Source of the DNA: Semisulcospira habei
Lineage: Eukaryota; Mollusca; Gastropoda; Semisulcospiridae
Assembly: GCA_036245525.1 (NCBI GenBank)
Contig: BTPG01000006.1
Span: forward strand, 75,374,727 to 75,438,726
Direction: 5' to 3'
Length of the DNA: 64,000 nucleotides
Each line of letters opens with the position of its first letter. The first letter of the stretch is position 1. Below the pieces are notes generated by a model that had not been told where the DNA came from, did not search any database, and saw only the letters and a list, made by a program, of their open reading frames with translations. Below are positions 10,701-21,304 of this stretch, one piece after another. The translations under genes and the position numbers were made by a program.

Positions 10701-13700
10701 ACGGAAAGAAATTTGGTTGCCTCTGTCCAGAAAACTACAAAGGCTTTTCGTGTGAAAAACCGCTTACAACATTAACGGCAGAAATCGCAACGGGAACTGC
10801 CAGTAGGAATGCTTCAACTTGGACACCAGAACTTACTCAGACACCATCTGCTACACAAGCAGAAATTACAAGTGAAACTTCTTCTGGGGGAATAATACAA
10901 AGCTCTCGTAGTGATCTTTCCACACCAATGATCTCCACCATAGATGTTTTCACAAACGTAACTGACTTCACATTGGCACCCTCAGTTACAGAAGCAGAAA
11001 AAGTCACTCCTTGTGACCCTAACCCTTGTCAAAATGGCGGAACCTGTATCCCTGACGGAAAGAAATTTGGTTGTCTCTGTCCAAGAAACTTCAAAGGATT
11101 TGTATGTGAAAAACCACCGTCAGAAACAGTTACTGAACTATCAGCCGACAATTTCACCACAGAGACCATGGAACCCGGTGGAACTCAGACACCGTCAGTT
11201 ACACAGGCTAAGGTTACATCAGAGTTTTCATCAGGTGATTTTACAAAACCCTCCTACAGCGCAGAAATTTCCACACACACGACAGACTTTACAGTGGCTC
11301 CGTCAGTTACAGAAGCAGAAAAAGTCACCCCTTGTGATCCTAACCCATGTCAAAATGGCGGAACCTGCATCCCTGACGGAAAGAAATTTGGCTGTCTCTG
11401 TCCCAGAAACTTCAAAGGATTTGTGTGTGAAAAGCCACCGCCAGAAACAGTAACTGAAGTCTCATCTGAAACGTTTAAGACAGAGACAATGGAACCGGGC
11501 GGCACTCAAACACCGTCAGTTACACAGGTTGAGGTTACACCAGAGACTTCATCAGGAGATATTACAGAAACCTCCAGCCTAGATGTTTCCACACAAATAA
11601 CTGACCTCACAATGACACCTTCAGTTACAGAAGCGGGGAGCGTAACTCCCTGTGATACAAACCCATGTCAAAATGGAGGAACGTGTATCCCTGACGGAAA
11701 GACTTTTGGTTGCCTCTGTCCAGAAAACTACAATGGCGTTTTGTGTGAAAGACCGCTTACAACATTAACGGCAGAAATCGCAACAGTGGGTCTTACGGGA
11801 ACTGCCAGTAGGGATGCTTCAACTTTGACACCAGAACTTAGTCAGACACCATCTGCTACACAAGCAGAAATTACAAGTGAAACTTCGTCTGGGGACATAA
11901 TACAAACCTCTAGTAGTGATCTTTCCACACCAATGATCTCCAACCTAGATGTTTTCACAAACGTAACTGACTTCACAGTGGCACCCTCAGTTACAGAAGC
12001 AGAAAAAGTCACTCCTTGTGACCCTAACCCTTGTCAAAATGGCGGAACATGTATCCCTGACGGAAAGAAATTTGGTTGTCTCTGTCCAAGAAACTTCAAA
12101 GGATTTGTTTGTGAAAAACCACCGCCAGAAACAGTTACTAAACTATCAGCCGACAATGTTACCACAGAGACCATGGAACCCGGTGGCACTCAGACACCGT
12201 CAGTTACACAGGCTAAGGTTACATCAGAATTTTCATCAGGAGATTTTACAGAAACCTCCCACAGCGCAGATGTTTCCACACAAATGACAGACTTCACAGC
12301 GGCTCCGTCAGTTACAGAAGCAGAAAAAGTCACCACTTGTGATCCTAACCCATGTCAAAATGGCGGAACCTGCATCCCTGACGGAAAGAAATTTGGCTGT
12401 CTCTGTCCCAGAAACTTCAAAGGATTTGTATGTGAAAAGCCACCGCCAGAAACAGTAACTGAAGTCTCATCTGAAACGTTTAAGACAGAGACAATGGAAC
12501 CGGGCGGCACTCAGACACCGTCAGTTACACAGGCTGAGGTTACACCAGAGACATCAGGAGATATTACAGAAACCTCCAGCCTAGATGTTTCCACACAAAT
12601 AACTAACCTCACAATAACATCTTCAGTTACAGAAGCGGGGAGGGTAACTCCCTGTGATCCAAACCCATGTCAAAATGCAGGAACTTGTATCCCTGACGGA
12701 AAGAAATTTGGTTGCCTCTGTCCAGAAAACTACAAAGGTTTTTTGTGTGAAAGACCGCTTACAACATTAACGGCAGAAATCGCAACAGTGGATCTTACGG
12801 GAACTGCCAGTAGGGATGCTTCAATTTTGACACCAGAACTTACTCAGACACCATCAGCTATACAAGCAGAAATTACAAGTGAAACTTCGTCTGGGGACAT
12901 AATACAAACCTCTAGTAGTGATCTTTCCACACCAATGATCTCCACCATAGATGTTTTCACAAACGTAACTGACTTCACAGTGGCACCCTCAGTTACAGAA
13001 GCAGAAAAAGTCACTCCTTGTGACCCTAACCCTTGTCAAAATGGCGGAACCTGTATCCCTGACGGAAAGAAATTTGGTTGTCTCTGTCCAAGAAACTTCA
13101 AAGGATTTGTATGTGAAAAACCACCGCCAGAAACAGTTACTAAACTATCATCCGACAATGACAATGTTACCACAGTAACCATGGAACCCGGTGGTACTCA
13201 GACACCGTCAGTTACACAGGCTAAGGTTACATCAGAGTTTTCATCAGGAGATTTTACAGAAACCTCCTACAGCGCAGATGTTTCCACACAAATGACAGAC
13301 TTCACAGCGGCTCCGTCAGTTACAGAAGCAGAAAAAGTCACCACTTGTGATCCTAACCCATGTCAAAATGGCGGAACCTGCATCCTTGACGGAAAGAAAT
13401 TTGGCTGTCTCTGTCCCAGAAACTTCAAAGGATTTGTATGTGAAAAACCACCGCCAGAAACAGTAACTGAAGTCTCATCTGAAACGTTTAAGACAGAGAC
13501 AATGGAACCGGGCGGCACTCAGACACCGTCAGTTACACAGGCTGAGGATACACCAGAGACTTCAGGAGATATTACAGAAACCTCCAGCCTAGATGTTTCC
13601 ACACAAATAACTAACCTCACAATGACACCTTTAGTTACAGAAGCGGGGAGCGTAACTCCCTGTGATCCAAACCCATGTCAAAATGGAGGAACTTGTATCC

Positions 13701-16700
13701 TTGACGGAAAGAAATTTGGTTGCCTCTGTCCAGAAAACTACAAAGGTTTTGTGTGTGAAAGACCGCTTACAACATTAACGGCAGAAATCGCAACAGTGGA
13801 TCTTACGGGAACTGCCAGTAGGGATGCTTCAACTTTGACACCAGAATTTACTCAGACACCATCAGCTACACAAGCAGAAATTACAAGTGAAACTTCGTCT
13901 GGGGACATAATACAAACCTCTAGTAGTGATCTTTCCACACCAATGATCTCCACCATAGATGTTTTCACAAACGTAACTGACTTCACAGTGGTACCCTTAG
14001 TTACAGAAGCAGAAAAAGTCACTCCTTGTGACCCTAACCCTTGTCAAAATGGCGGAACCTGTATCCCTGACGGAAAGAAATTTGGCTGTGTCTGTCCCAG
14101 AAACTTCAAAGGATTTGTATGTGAAAAAACACCGCCAGAAACAGTATCTGAAGTCTCACCAGAAAGTTTCACCACAGAGACCATGGAACCCGGCGGCACT
14201 CAGACACCGTCAGTTACACAGGCTGAGATTACACCAGAAACTTCATCTGGAGATTTTACAGAAACCTCCAGCCTAGATATTTCCACACAAATAACTGGCC
14301 TCACAATGACACCTTTAGTTACAGAATCGAGGAGCGTTACTCCCTGTGATCCAAACCCATGTGAAAATGGAGGAACTTGTATTCCTGACGGAAAGAAATT
14401 TGGTTGCCTCTGTCCAGAAAACTACAAAGGCTTTTTGTGTGAAAAACCGCTTACAACATTAACGGCAGAAATCGCAACAGTGGATCTTACGGGAACTGCC
14501 AGTAGGGATGCTTCAACTTTGACACCAGAACTTACTCAGACACCATCTGCTACACAAGCAGAAATTACAAGTGAAACTTCGTCTGGGGACATAATACAAA
14601 CCTCTCGTAGTGATCTTTCCACACCAATGATCTCCACCCTAGATGTTTTCACAAACGTAACTGACTTCACAGTGGCACCCTCAGTTACAGACGCAGAAAA
14701 AGTCACTCCTTGTGACCCTAACCCTTGTCAAAATGGCGGAACCTGTATCCCTGACGGAAAGAAATTTGGTTGTCTCTGTCCCAGAAACTTCAAAGGATTT
14801 GTATGTGAAAAACCACTACCAGAAACAGTTACTGAACTATCAGCTGACAATTTCACCACAGAGACCATGGAACCCGGTGGCACTCAGACACCGTCAGTTA
14901 CACAGGCTTCGGTTACATCAGAGTTTTCATCAGGTGATTTTACAGAAACCTCCTACAGCGCAGAAATTTCCACACAAGTGACAGACTTCACAGTGGTTCC
15001 GTCAGTTACAGAAGCAGAAAAAGTCACCCCTTGTGATCCTAACCCATGTCAAAATGGCGGAACCTGCATCCCTGACGGAAACATATTTGGCTGTCTCTGT
15101 CCCAGAAACTTCAAAGGATTTGTATGTGAAAAGTCACCGCCAGAAACAGTAACTGAAGTCTCACCTGAAACGTTTAAGACAGAGACAATGGAACCGGACG
15201 GCACTCAGACACCGTCAGTTACACAGGCTGAAATTACACCAGAGACTACATCAGGAGATTTTACAGAAACCTCCAGCCTAGATGTTTCCACACAAATGGC
15301 TGACCTCACAATGACACCTTTAGTTACAGAAGCGGGGAGCGTAACTCCCTGTGATCTAAACCCGTGTCAAAATGGAGGAATTTGTATCCCTGACGGAAAG
15401 AAATTTGGTTGTCTCTGTCCAGCAAACTACAAAGGGTTTTTGTGTGAAAGACCGCTTACAACATTAACGGCAGAAATCTTAACAGTGGATCTTACGGGGA
15501 CTGCCAGCATGGATGCTTCAACTTTGACACCAGAAGTTACACAGACACCATCAGCTACACAAGCAAAATTTACAAGTGAAACTTCGTCTGGGGACATAAT
15601 ACAAACCTCAATTAGTGATCTTTCCACACCAATGATCTCCACCCTACATGTTTTCACAGTGGCTCCGTCAGTTACAGAAGCAGAAAAAGTCACCCTTTGT
15701 GACCCTAACCCTTGTCAAAATGGCGGAACGTGTATCCCTGACGGAAAGAAATTTGGTTGTCTCTGTCCCAGAAACTTCAAAGGATTTGTATGTGAAAAGC
15801 CACTGCCAGAAACAGTAACTGCAGTGTCACCTGACAATTTCACAGAGACCGTGGAACCCGGCGGCACTCAGACACCGTCAGTTACACAGGCTGAGGTTAC
15901 ATTAGAGACTTCATCAGTTGATTTTACAGAAACTTCCTACAGCGCAGATGCTGCCACACAAATGACTGACCTCACAGTGGCTCCGTCGGTTACAGAAGCA
16001 GAAAAAGTCACTGCTTGCGATCTCAACCCGTGTCAAAATGGCGGAACGTGTATCCCTGACGGAAAGAAATTTGGTTGTCTCTGTCCCAGAAACTTCAAAG
16101 GACTTTTATGTGAAAAGCCACAGCCAGAAAAAGTAACTGAAGTGTCACCTGACAATTTTACAGAGACCATGAGACCCAGCGGCACTCAGACATCGTCAGT
16201 TACACAGGCTGAGGTTAAATCAGAGACTTTATCGGGAGAATTTACAGAAACCTCAAGCCTAGATGTTTCCACACAAATAACTGACCTCACACTGACACCT
16301 TCAGTTACAGAAGCGGGGAGCGTAACCCCCTGTGAGCCTAACCCGTGTCATAATGGCGGAACCTGCATCCCTGACGGAAAGAAATTTGGTTGTCTCTGTC
16401 ATAGAAACTTCAAAGGATTTGTATGTGAAAAACCACCGCCAGAAATAGTAACTGAACTGTCACCTGACAATTTCACAGAGACAATGGAACCCGGCGACAC
16501 TCAGACACCGTCAGTTAAACAGGCTGAGGTTACATCAAAGACTTCATCAGATGACTTTACAACAGAGATTCCTTCTAGTGATTTCACGGAGGCTGACAGT
16601 GGTGACGTTTCAACAGTATTGCCAGAAATCACCGAGATACCATCAGATACGCAGTCGGTTCCTTCAATGGACACCTCATCTAGTGACTTTTCCACTGACA

Positions 16701-17198
16701 GCTTCACACAAGTAACTGACTCCGTTGTGACACCCCTAGTTACTGATGCGGAAAAGGTCACTCCCTGTGATCGTAACCCATGTCAAAATGGTGGGACCTG
16801 TATTCCTGATGGGAAGAAATTTGTTTGTGACTGTCCAAGAAACTACCAAGGATTTCTGTGTGAAACACCAACTGTGGATACGGCAACAGAACTTCCTATG
16901 AGTGATTTCACGCAGACTGCTGGCGGCAATGTTTCAACCTTCACACCAGAGGATACTCAGATACCATTAACGCAGGAACCCGAAGAAGAAACCGTCTCCT
17001 GCGAGCCTAACCCGTGCCTAAACAACGCATTTTGCATGAAGATGGGGGACGACATCATGTGCCTGTGTGACGAGGGCTACGACGGAGCACGGTGCGAGAT
17101 TAACGTGGATGAGTGCAGCTCCGACCCCTGTCGTCATGGGGGCACGTGCATGGATGCTGTGAACGACTATGTCTGCGTCTGTGCAGAAGGATTTGCAG
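4797..17198 (+). CDS. Exon E3: 12.4-kb exon, 44 EGF-like domains with Thr/Ser linkers
   Basis: The 12,402-base phase 1-1 exon codes 4,134 residues. Acceptor AG is at 4795-4796; the donor is GCAG|GTAAGTCAG at 17198/17199. The first residues, GENCD, close the EGF domain of E2. Eleven closely spaced EGF domains follow (first Cys 4826, last 6268), of the form CxxNPCNNGGTCIPEG...CECAEGFSGPLC. Then come two transitional EGF domains (6467 and 6986) set in Thr/Ser-rich sequence, 29 alternating EGF/linker modules (7367-16860), and two final domains, the last of calcium-binding type (NVDECSSDPCRHGGTC) and completed by E4. Linkers of about 75 residues are rich in T, S, E and V with recurrent TETSSGDF/SSGDII and NVT sequons, as in O-glycosylated mucin stalks. 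The likely role is an extracellular stalk or matrix component; no enzyme domain is seen. Confidence 0.9.
4826..6268 (+). repeat. Cluster of 11 EGF-like domains
   Basis: There are eleven six-cysteine modules separated by only 3-18 residues, unlike the long linkers downstream. Modules 2-6 resemble the WDPC type of exon E4 (GREARCECADGFSGPLCD), while 7-10 have aberrant C2-C3 loops (NRGFC, WSEGLC, WNEGVC, YNRGVC). Module 11 (DGRKFQCVC) is intermediate to the downstream FGCLCP type, so this cluster bridges the two EGF subfamilies of the gene. Confidence 0.85.
7367..16860 (+). repeat. A-B-C higher-order EGF/linker repeat array (29 modules)
   Basis: Each module is a 34-residue EGF domain plus a Thr/Ser linker, 318-366 bp long. 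Three types alternate: A (PRNFKGFVCEKP then ETVTELSADN), B (PRNFKGFVCEKP then ETVTEVSPETF) and C (PENYKGFLCE then TTLTAEIATV), making a unit of 984-1005 bp. The order is ABC ABC ABC BC, then ABC ABC ABC BC, then ABC and divergent modules. The two 11-module blocks start at 7367 and 11012, with the next at 14711 (spacings 3,645 and 3,699 bp). The truncated BC sets in both blocks share an Arg in TEARSV/TESRSV where other modules have Gly. All spacings are multiples of three. Confidence 0.85.
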
Positions 17199-17206
17199 GT
17201 AAGTCA

Positions 17207-17269
<63 letters not shown>
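17207..17269. repeat. (GT)n microsatellite next to the E3 donor
   Basis: This run of about 30 GT units starts only nine bases inside the intron. Related CA or GT tracts also follow the donors of E1 and E2. Confidence 0.95.
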
Positions 17270-17273
<4 letters not shown>

Positions 17274-17283
17274 ACACACAACC

Positions 17284-17452
17284 ACATAGGTGAGGCAAGC
17301 GCCGGTAGACGCAGTACACGTACCAAGGGGAAGTTCTTAGCGCGGGACGGACACGACAAACGATTAGATCCCCTGCCCTTCCCAAGGGATGTATACTTTA
17401 TCTGTGCACTTTTCTGTGGGCTGGCGATTGGGTGCCTGTACGTGCACTATGC
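17284..17452 (+). mobile_element. Divergent family D element
   Basis: It shares AGGTGAGGC, ACCAAGGGGAA, AGATCCCCTGCCC and TGTGGGCTGGCGATTGGGTG with the family D blocks at 20316-20949, with substitutions and a rearranged right half. Non-coding. Confidence 0.55.
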
Positions 17453-17532
17453 GTGTTGTCTGCACGAGTTGTTGATTGGTTGCTTGTCTTTGGCTTGGGT
17501 TCAAATCTTTAAAAATCGTTTTTACGATGCAT

Positions 17533-17737
17533 TAACCCTTCCCTGTACGTGCACTTTTGTTTCTTAAATCTCGGTTCATTCAACGACCAAAAGCCAAAAC
17601 CGTCCAAGAAACATGGATACAAATTGGTCTCAGCAAGAGGCATAGATCCTCATGAGCCCCCGCAGTCGCAGGGGCTCATGACGATCTGTGTACTGCGGTT
17701 GGATCTTGTTCACATTTTCTCGGCAGTGAAGGGGTAA
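17533..17737 (+). mobile_element. Family A element with TTAA-type ends
   Basis: Left end TTAACCCTTCCCTGTACG, right end GGCAGTGAAGGGGTAA. The internal order is AACGACCAAAAGCC, a hairpin from 17633 and TTCACATTTTCTCGGCAGTG. It matches 60174-60399 over its whole length. The right hairpin arm has decayed (GACGATCTGTG). Confidence 0.7.
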
Positions 17738-17796
17738 AATAATATACAGAACCGTTAGTCTGTCGACTATGATATAATTCTGCCTGAACTGCTCTC

Positions 17797-18010
17797 TTAA
17801 CTCATTCTACCCCAGACACACCACAGCAAGATAAGGATCGACCATGACAGTTCAAGGGTGATGCCAGAATAGCTTGGCGCCTATGGGCGCCAAGCTATTC
17901 TGGCATCACCCTTGAACTGTCATGGTCGATCTGTGTCCTCCACTGCAACGCAGTCTTCAGAGAACAACGGCAAAATTTGGGGATTTCGGTGTTGGGGTAA
18001 AATGAGTTAA
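17797..18010. mobile_element. TTAACTCATT-ended element enclosing a perfect hairpin (family C)
   Basis: The termini TTAACTCATTCTACCCCAG and CTTGGGG-like GTTGGGGTAAAATGAGTTAA are inverted repeats of about 20 bp ending in TTAA. Inside, 17836-17881 and 17886-17931 are perfectly complementary 46-bp arms with a 4-base loop (TATG). No coding capacity. Confidence 0.7.
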
Positions 18011-18103
18011 TTACCGAAGGCCGAAAGGGGTGAGTGCCATTAATGCACAGGCTGCAGTTTTCTCTCTCATAAGCGTTTTTTTCCTACCTACTTGGCAGTT
18101 ACT

Positions 18104-18148
18104 GCAAGAGGCATAGATGCGAGGGCTCATGAGGATCTATGTTTCTTG
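18104..18148 (-). mobile_element. Family A hairpin remnant, reverse orientation
   Basis: GCAAGAGGCATAGATGCGAG with GGCTCATGAGGATCTATGTT is a shortened hairpin. Downstream, the complement of the family's AACGACCAAAAGCCA segment appears at about 18185-18205, showing minus orientation. The termini are unclear. Confidence 0.5.
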
Positions 18149-18492
18149 TTTTGACCAGTGTGCATGCATATAACTCGGACGGATGTGGCTTTTGGTCGTT
18201 GGGTGAACGAAGATTTAGAAACAAAATATGCGTCCAGTGGCAGGAAAAAGAAAAATCTCTTAATATACCTTGCCGCTCGGAAATCAGAAGAAGGTCAAAA
18301 GTGCACAATAGATAGAAGGCCCGGACGAACTTGCGATATCGCATGTTTGCCCGGGCTTTTATCCATTGCTTAATCGCTGTTTGCGTAAAAAAGAAAAAAA
18401 AACAACAACAACCCAAAAACGCGTTTTTAAAACAAGCACAACAATTTCTGAATTTTTCTAAATTCTCTTCACTATCAAGTGTTCTTTCTCCA

Positions 18493-18572
18493 GTCTTCGG
18501 GCCCACGACGGCCGCAGTGGGCCCGCACACAGCCGTGCTTGGGCCCACTGCGGCCGTCGTGGGCCCGAAGAC
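18493..18572. mobile_element. Family B hairpin element
   Basis: The 80-bp near-perfect GC-rich palindrome starts GTCTTCGGGCCCACGACGGC and ends GGGCCCGAAGAC. Related copies are at 53031-53099, 59354-59449 and 61513-61592. Confidence 0.75.
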
Positions 18573-18709
18573 CTTTGCTTGCTAGGTTGATGGTGACCTG
18601 AAGAACCATGATATGCTCTATGAAAATGCATTTCTCGATTCGATTTGCTTGGTCTAGGTGATTTCCAGGGGGCAAAAATCCTGGGCCTGAGTTGGACCGA
18701 GGGGAAAAA

Positions 18710-18870
<161 letters not shown>

Positions 18871-18882
<12 letters not shown>

Positions 18883-19312
18883 AACAAAGGCGTCGCCCAA
18901 GCCAAAAAATGCACTCAATCAGAGTAGCTCCAAGGGACATAATTTTTCAATAAATTCTGAGAATGCTGTGCTAATGCCATGGAAATCCAGGCTGGTAAGC
19001 TTGCATTGTGTCATCAGGACATCAGCTGTCCTTTTGTGACTGCATCGCTTATTAGATCTTTTGAGCCTTCCACTGAACACCTACTACATAAAGTAATAGG
19101 GACTACCCCCAGGCGCCCCGCAACCCGCTGGAGAATATCCAGTCCTCCCCCCGAGAGGGGAGGCTAGTGCATGAATATTCCCAAACAGATCTTGGACCTG
19201 CTGGATAGATTTAAGATTTTGCCGCCTACGACCGGTTTCGACCCAAGGTGGGTCTCATCAGGTAGGCATACGGCGTAACCTGAAATTGCAAACACAACGC
19301 ATATGCCAGAAG
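18871..19312 (-). mobile_element. Family E element, hammerhead-bearing, minus orientation
   Basis: On the minus strand it reads GGCTTCTGGCATATGCGTTG, hammerhead, GGCAAAATCTTAAATC, the GC-rich CTCGGGGGGAGGACTGG segment, and a tail ending near TTATAAGTAATGAAT. No reverse transcriptase frame is present. Known type I hammerheads of this form occur in Penelope-like elements and in animal retrozymes, so this is probably a non-autonomous member or remnant of one of those classes. Confidence 0.7.
19224..19267 (-). ncRNA. Type I hammerhead ribozyme motif (minus strand)
   Basis: On the minus strand it reads GCCTAC, CTGATGA, stem II GACCC-ACCTT-GGGTC, GAAA, CCGGTC, GTAGGC. It is identical over these 44 bases to 19786-19829. 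All hammerhead core positions are present. Stem I is GCCTAC/GTAGGC, and stem III is the minimal self-complementary ACCGGT. Predicted cleavage follows the C of GGTC, whose complement is G at 19230. It is antisense to the host gene. Confidence 0.85.
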
Positions 19313-19605
19313 CCTCCCTCTCGGGGGGAGGACTGGATATTCTCCAGCGGGTTGCGGGGCGCCTGGGGGTAGTCCCTATTACTTTATGTAGTAGGTGTTC
19401 AGTGGAAGGCTCAAAAGATCTAATAAGCGATGCAGTCACAAAAGGACAGCTGATGTCCTGATGACACAATGCAAGCTTACCAGCCTGGATTTCCATGGCA
19501 TTAGCACAGCATTCTCAGAATTTATTGAAAAATTATGTCCCTTGGAGCTACTCTGATTGAGTGCATTTTTTGGCTTGGGCGACGCCTTTGTTATAAGTAA
19601 TGAAT
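19310..19605 (+). mobile_element. Family E element, partial, plus orientation
   Basis: This repeats the 3' half of the family E unit without the hammerhead. With 18871-19164 it forms a nearly perfect inverted repeat of about 295 bp per arm around a 145-bp centre that holds the minus-strand ribozyme. Confidence 0.75.
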
Positions 19606-19737
19606 AATTGTACCACAAAATTGCCTAGGTGTTGCCTTTTCTAAATTAGTCAGTCTTCTTCCACTGCAACACCCCATAAAGCTTTAGGGATGCAATCCAC
19701 GCTGGACTAGTGGTTGCTACCAGTCAAATTCTGGAGG

Positions 19738-20219
<482 letters not shown>

Positions 20220-20315
20220 GTGTGTGTGTGTGTGTGTGTGTGTGTTTCATAATTTAAAAAACAAACAAATAATAATGTTAATATTACTATAATATATATA
20301 TAATACTTTAATAAT

Positions 20316-20454
20316 CACAAACCAGATAGGTGAGGCTAGCGCTGGAAGAATTGTACACAAACCAAGGGGAATCACAGCGCTGGACAGACAAACAGTTAGA
20401 TCCCCTGCCCCCGCCTATCAGGCACCCAATCGCCAGCCCACAGAGAAATACGCA
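20316..20454 (+). mobile_element. Family D block 1
   Basis: This 139-bp block starts CACAAACCAGATAGGTGAGG and ends GAGAAATACGCA. It is identical, as far as I can read, to 20688-20826. Non-coding. Confidence 0.75.
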
Positions 20455-20687
20455 GGTATAGAACAAGACGATCATTTCCATCCACTATAAAAAAGAATGG
20501 ATCAGGTTTCTTATATAACCCATGTCTTTCTCCGGAACTTAGGAAGTAGGCAGGAGAAACATACATACACAAACATGAAGGTGCGCTACTATATGTGGTC
20601 GGGTAAATACCCTGATTTCTCACAGTAGATGCACAGAACATTACACAACAATGTAACGATACAAATTTGCCTCGAGTTATAGATACT

Positions 20688-20826
20688 CACAAACCAGATA
20701 GGTGAGGCTAGCGCTGGAAGAATTGTACACAAACCAAGGGGAATCACAGCGCTGGACAGACAAACAGTTAGATCCCCTGCCCCCGCCTATCAGGCACCCA
20801 ATCGCCAGCCCACAGAGAAATACGCA
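20688..20826 (+). mobile_element. Family D block 2
   Basis: A direct repeat of 20316-20454, with 233 unrelated bases between them (20455-20687, nothing recognised). Its right 100 bp pairs with 20848-20949. Confidence 0.75.
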
Positions 20827-20847
20827 GTTATAGATCATTTCCATCCA

Positions 20848-20949
20848 TGCGTATTTCTCTGTGGGCTGGCGATTGGGTGCCTGATAGGCGGGGGCAGGGG
20901 ATCTAACTGTTTGTTTGTCCAGCGCTGTGATTCCCCTTGGTTTGTGTAC
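20848..20949 (-). mobile_element. Family D block 3, inverted
   Basis: It starts TGCGTATTTCTCTGTGGGCT and is the reverse complement of the right part of block 2, giving a stem of about 100 bp with a 21-base spacer. It ends at GTGTAC, short of the element's left terminus. Confidence 0.75.
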
Positions 20950-21007
20950 TTTAATAACACATGCAATATTACTCATAAAAATAATAGCGCAAAGAATGAT
21001 GGTGATA

Positions 21008-21048
<41 letters not shown>
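21008..21048. repeat. (TAC)n microsatellite
   Basis: About 13-14 TAC units lie inside intron 3. Confidence 0.95.
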
Positions 21049-21304
21049 TAATGAACTTCGCTAAGACAGAGATAGATATAACATTAAAATTCAGGTAAAT
21101 AACACAGCTTTGTGAAAGGTCCCGACAAAACTTTATTATCAAGATCCCCTGGCGTTTGTTTGTTTTTTTACATGAAAATGTCAGTGTTATTATACTAATA
21201 CTAATACTAAACCCCTTTTCAGTTAAATGTGCGAGCGTGCATGCTAATTTCACTTTAATAAGTGTATAATTATAATAATAATTATTATTATTATACCTTT
21301 TTAG

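Noticed and set aside
7368..14981. Recurring + strand frame of 82-146 codons (MTLTLVKMAEPVSL...) in E3
   Set aside because: It is a shifted-frame shadow of the A and B modules, repeated because the DNA repeats. It breaks in every C module.
18099..18548. Apparent proteins across family B and A hairpins, and translated (TA)n or (GT)n runs
   Set aside because: They lie entirely in palindromes or microsatellites, differ between copies and have no conserved reading frame.
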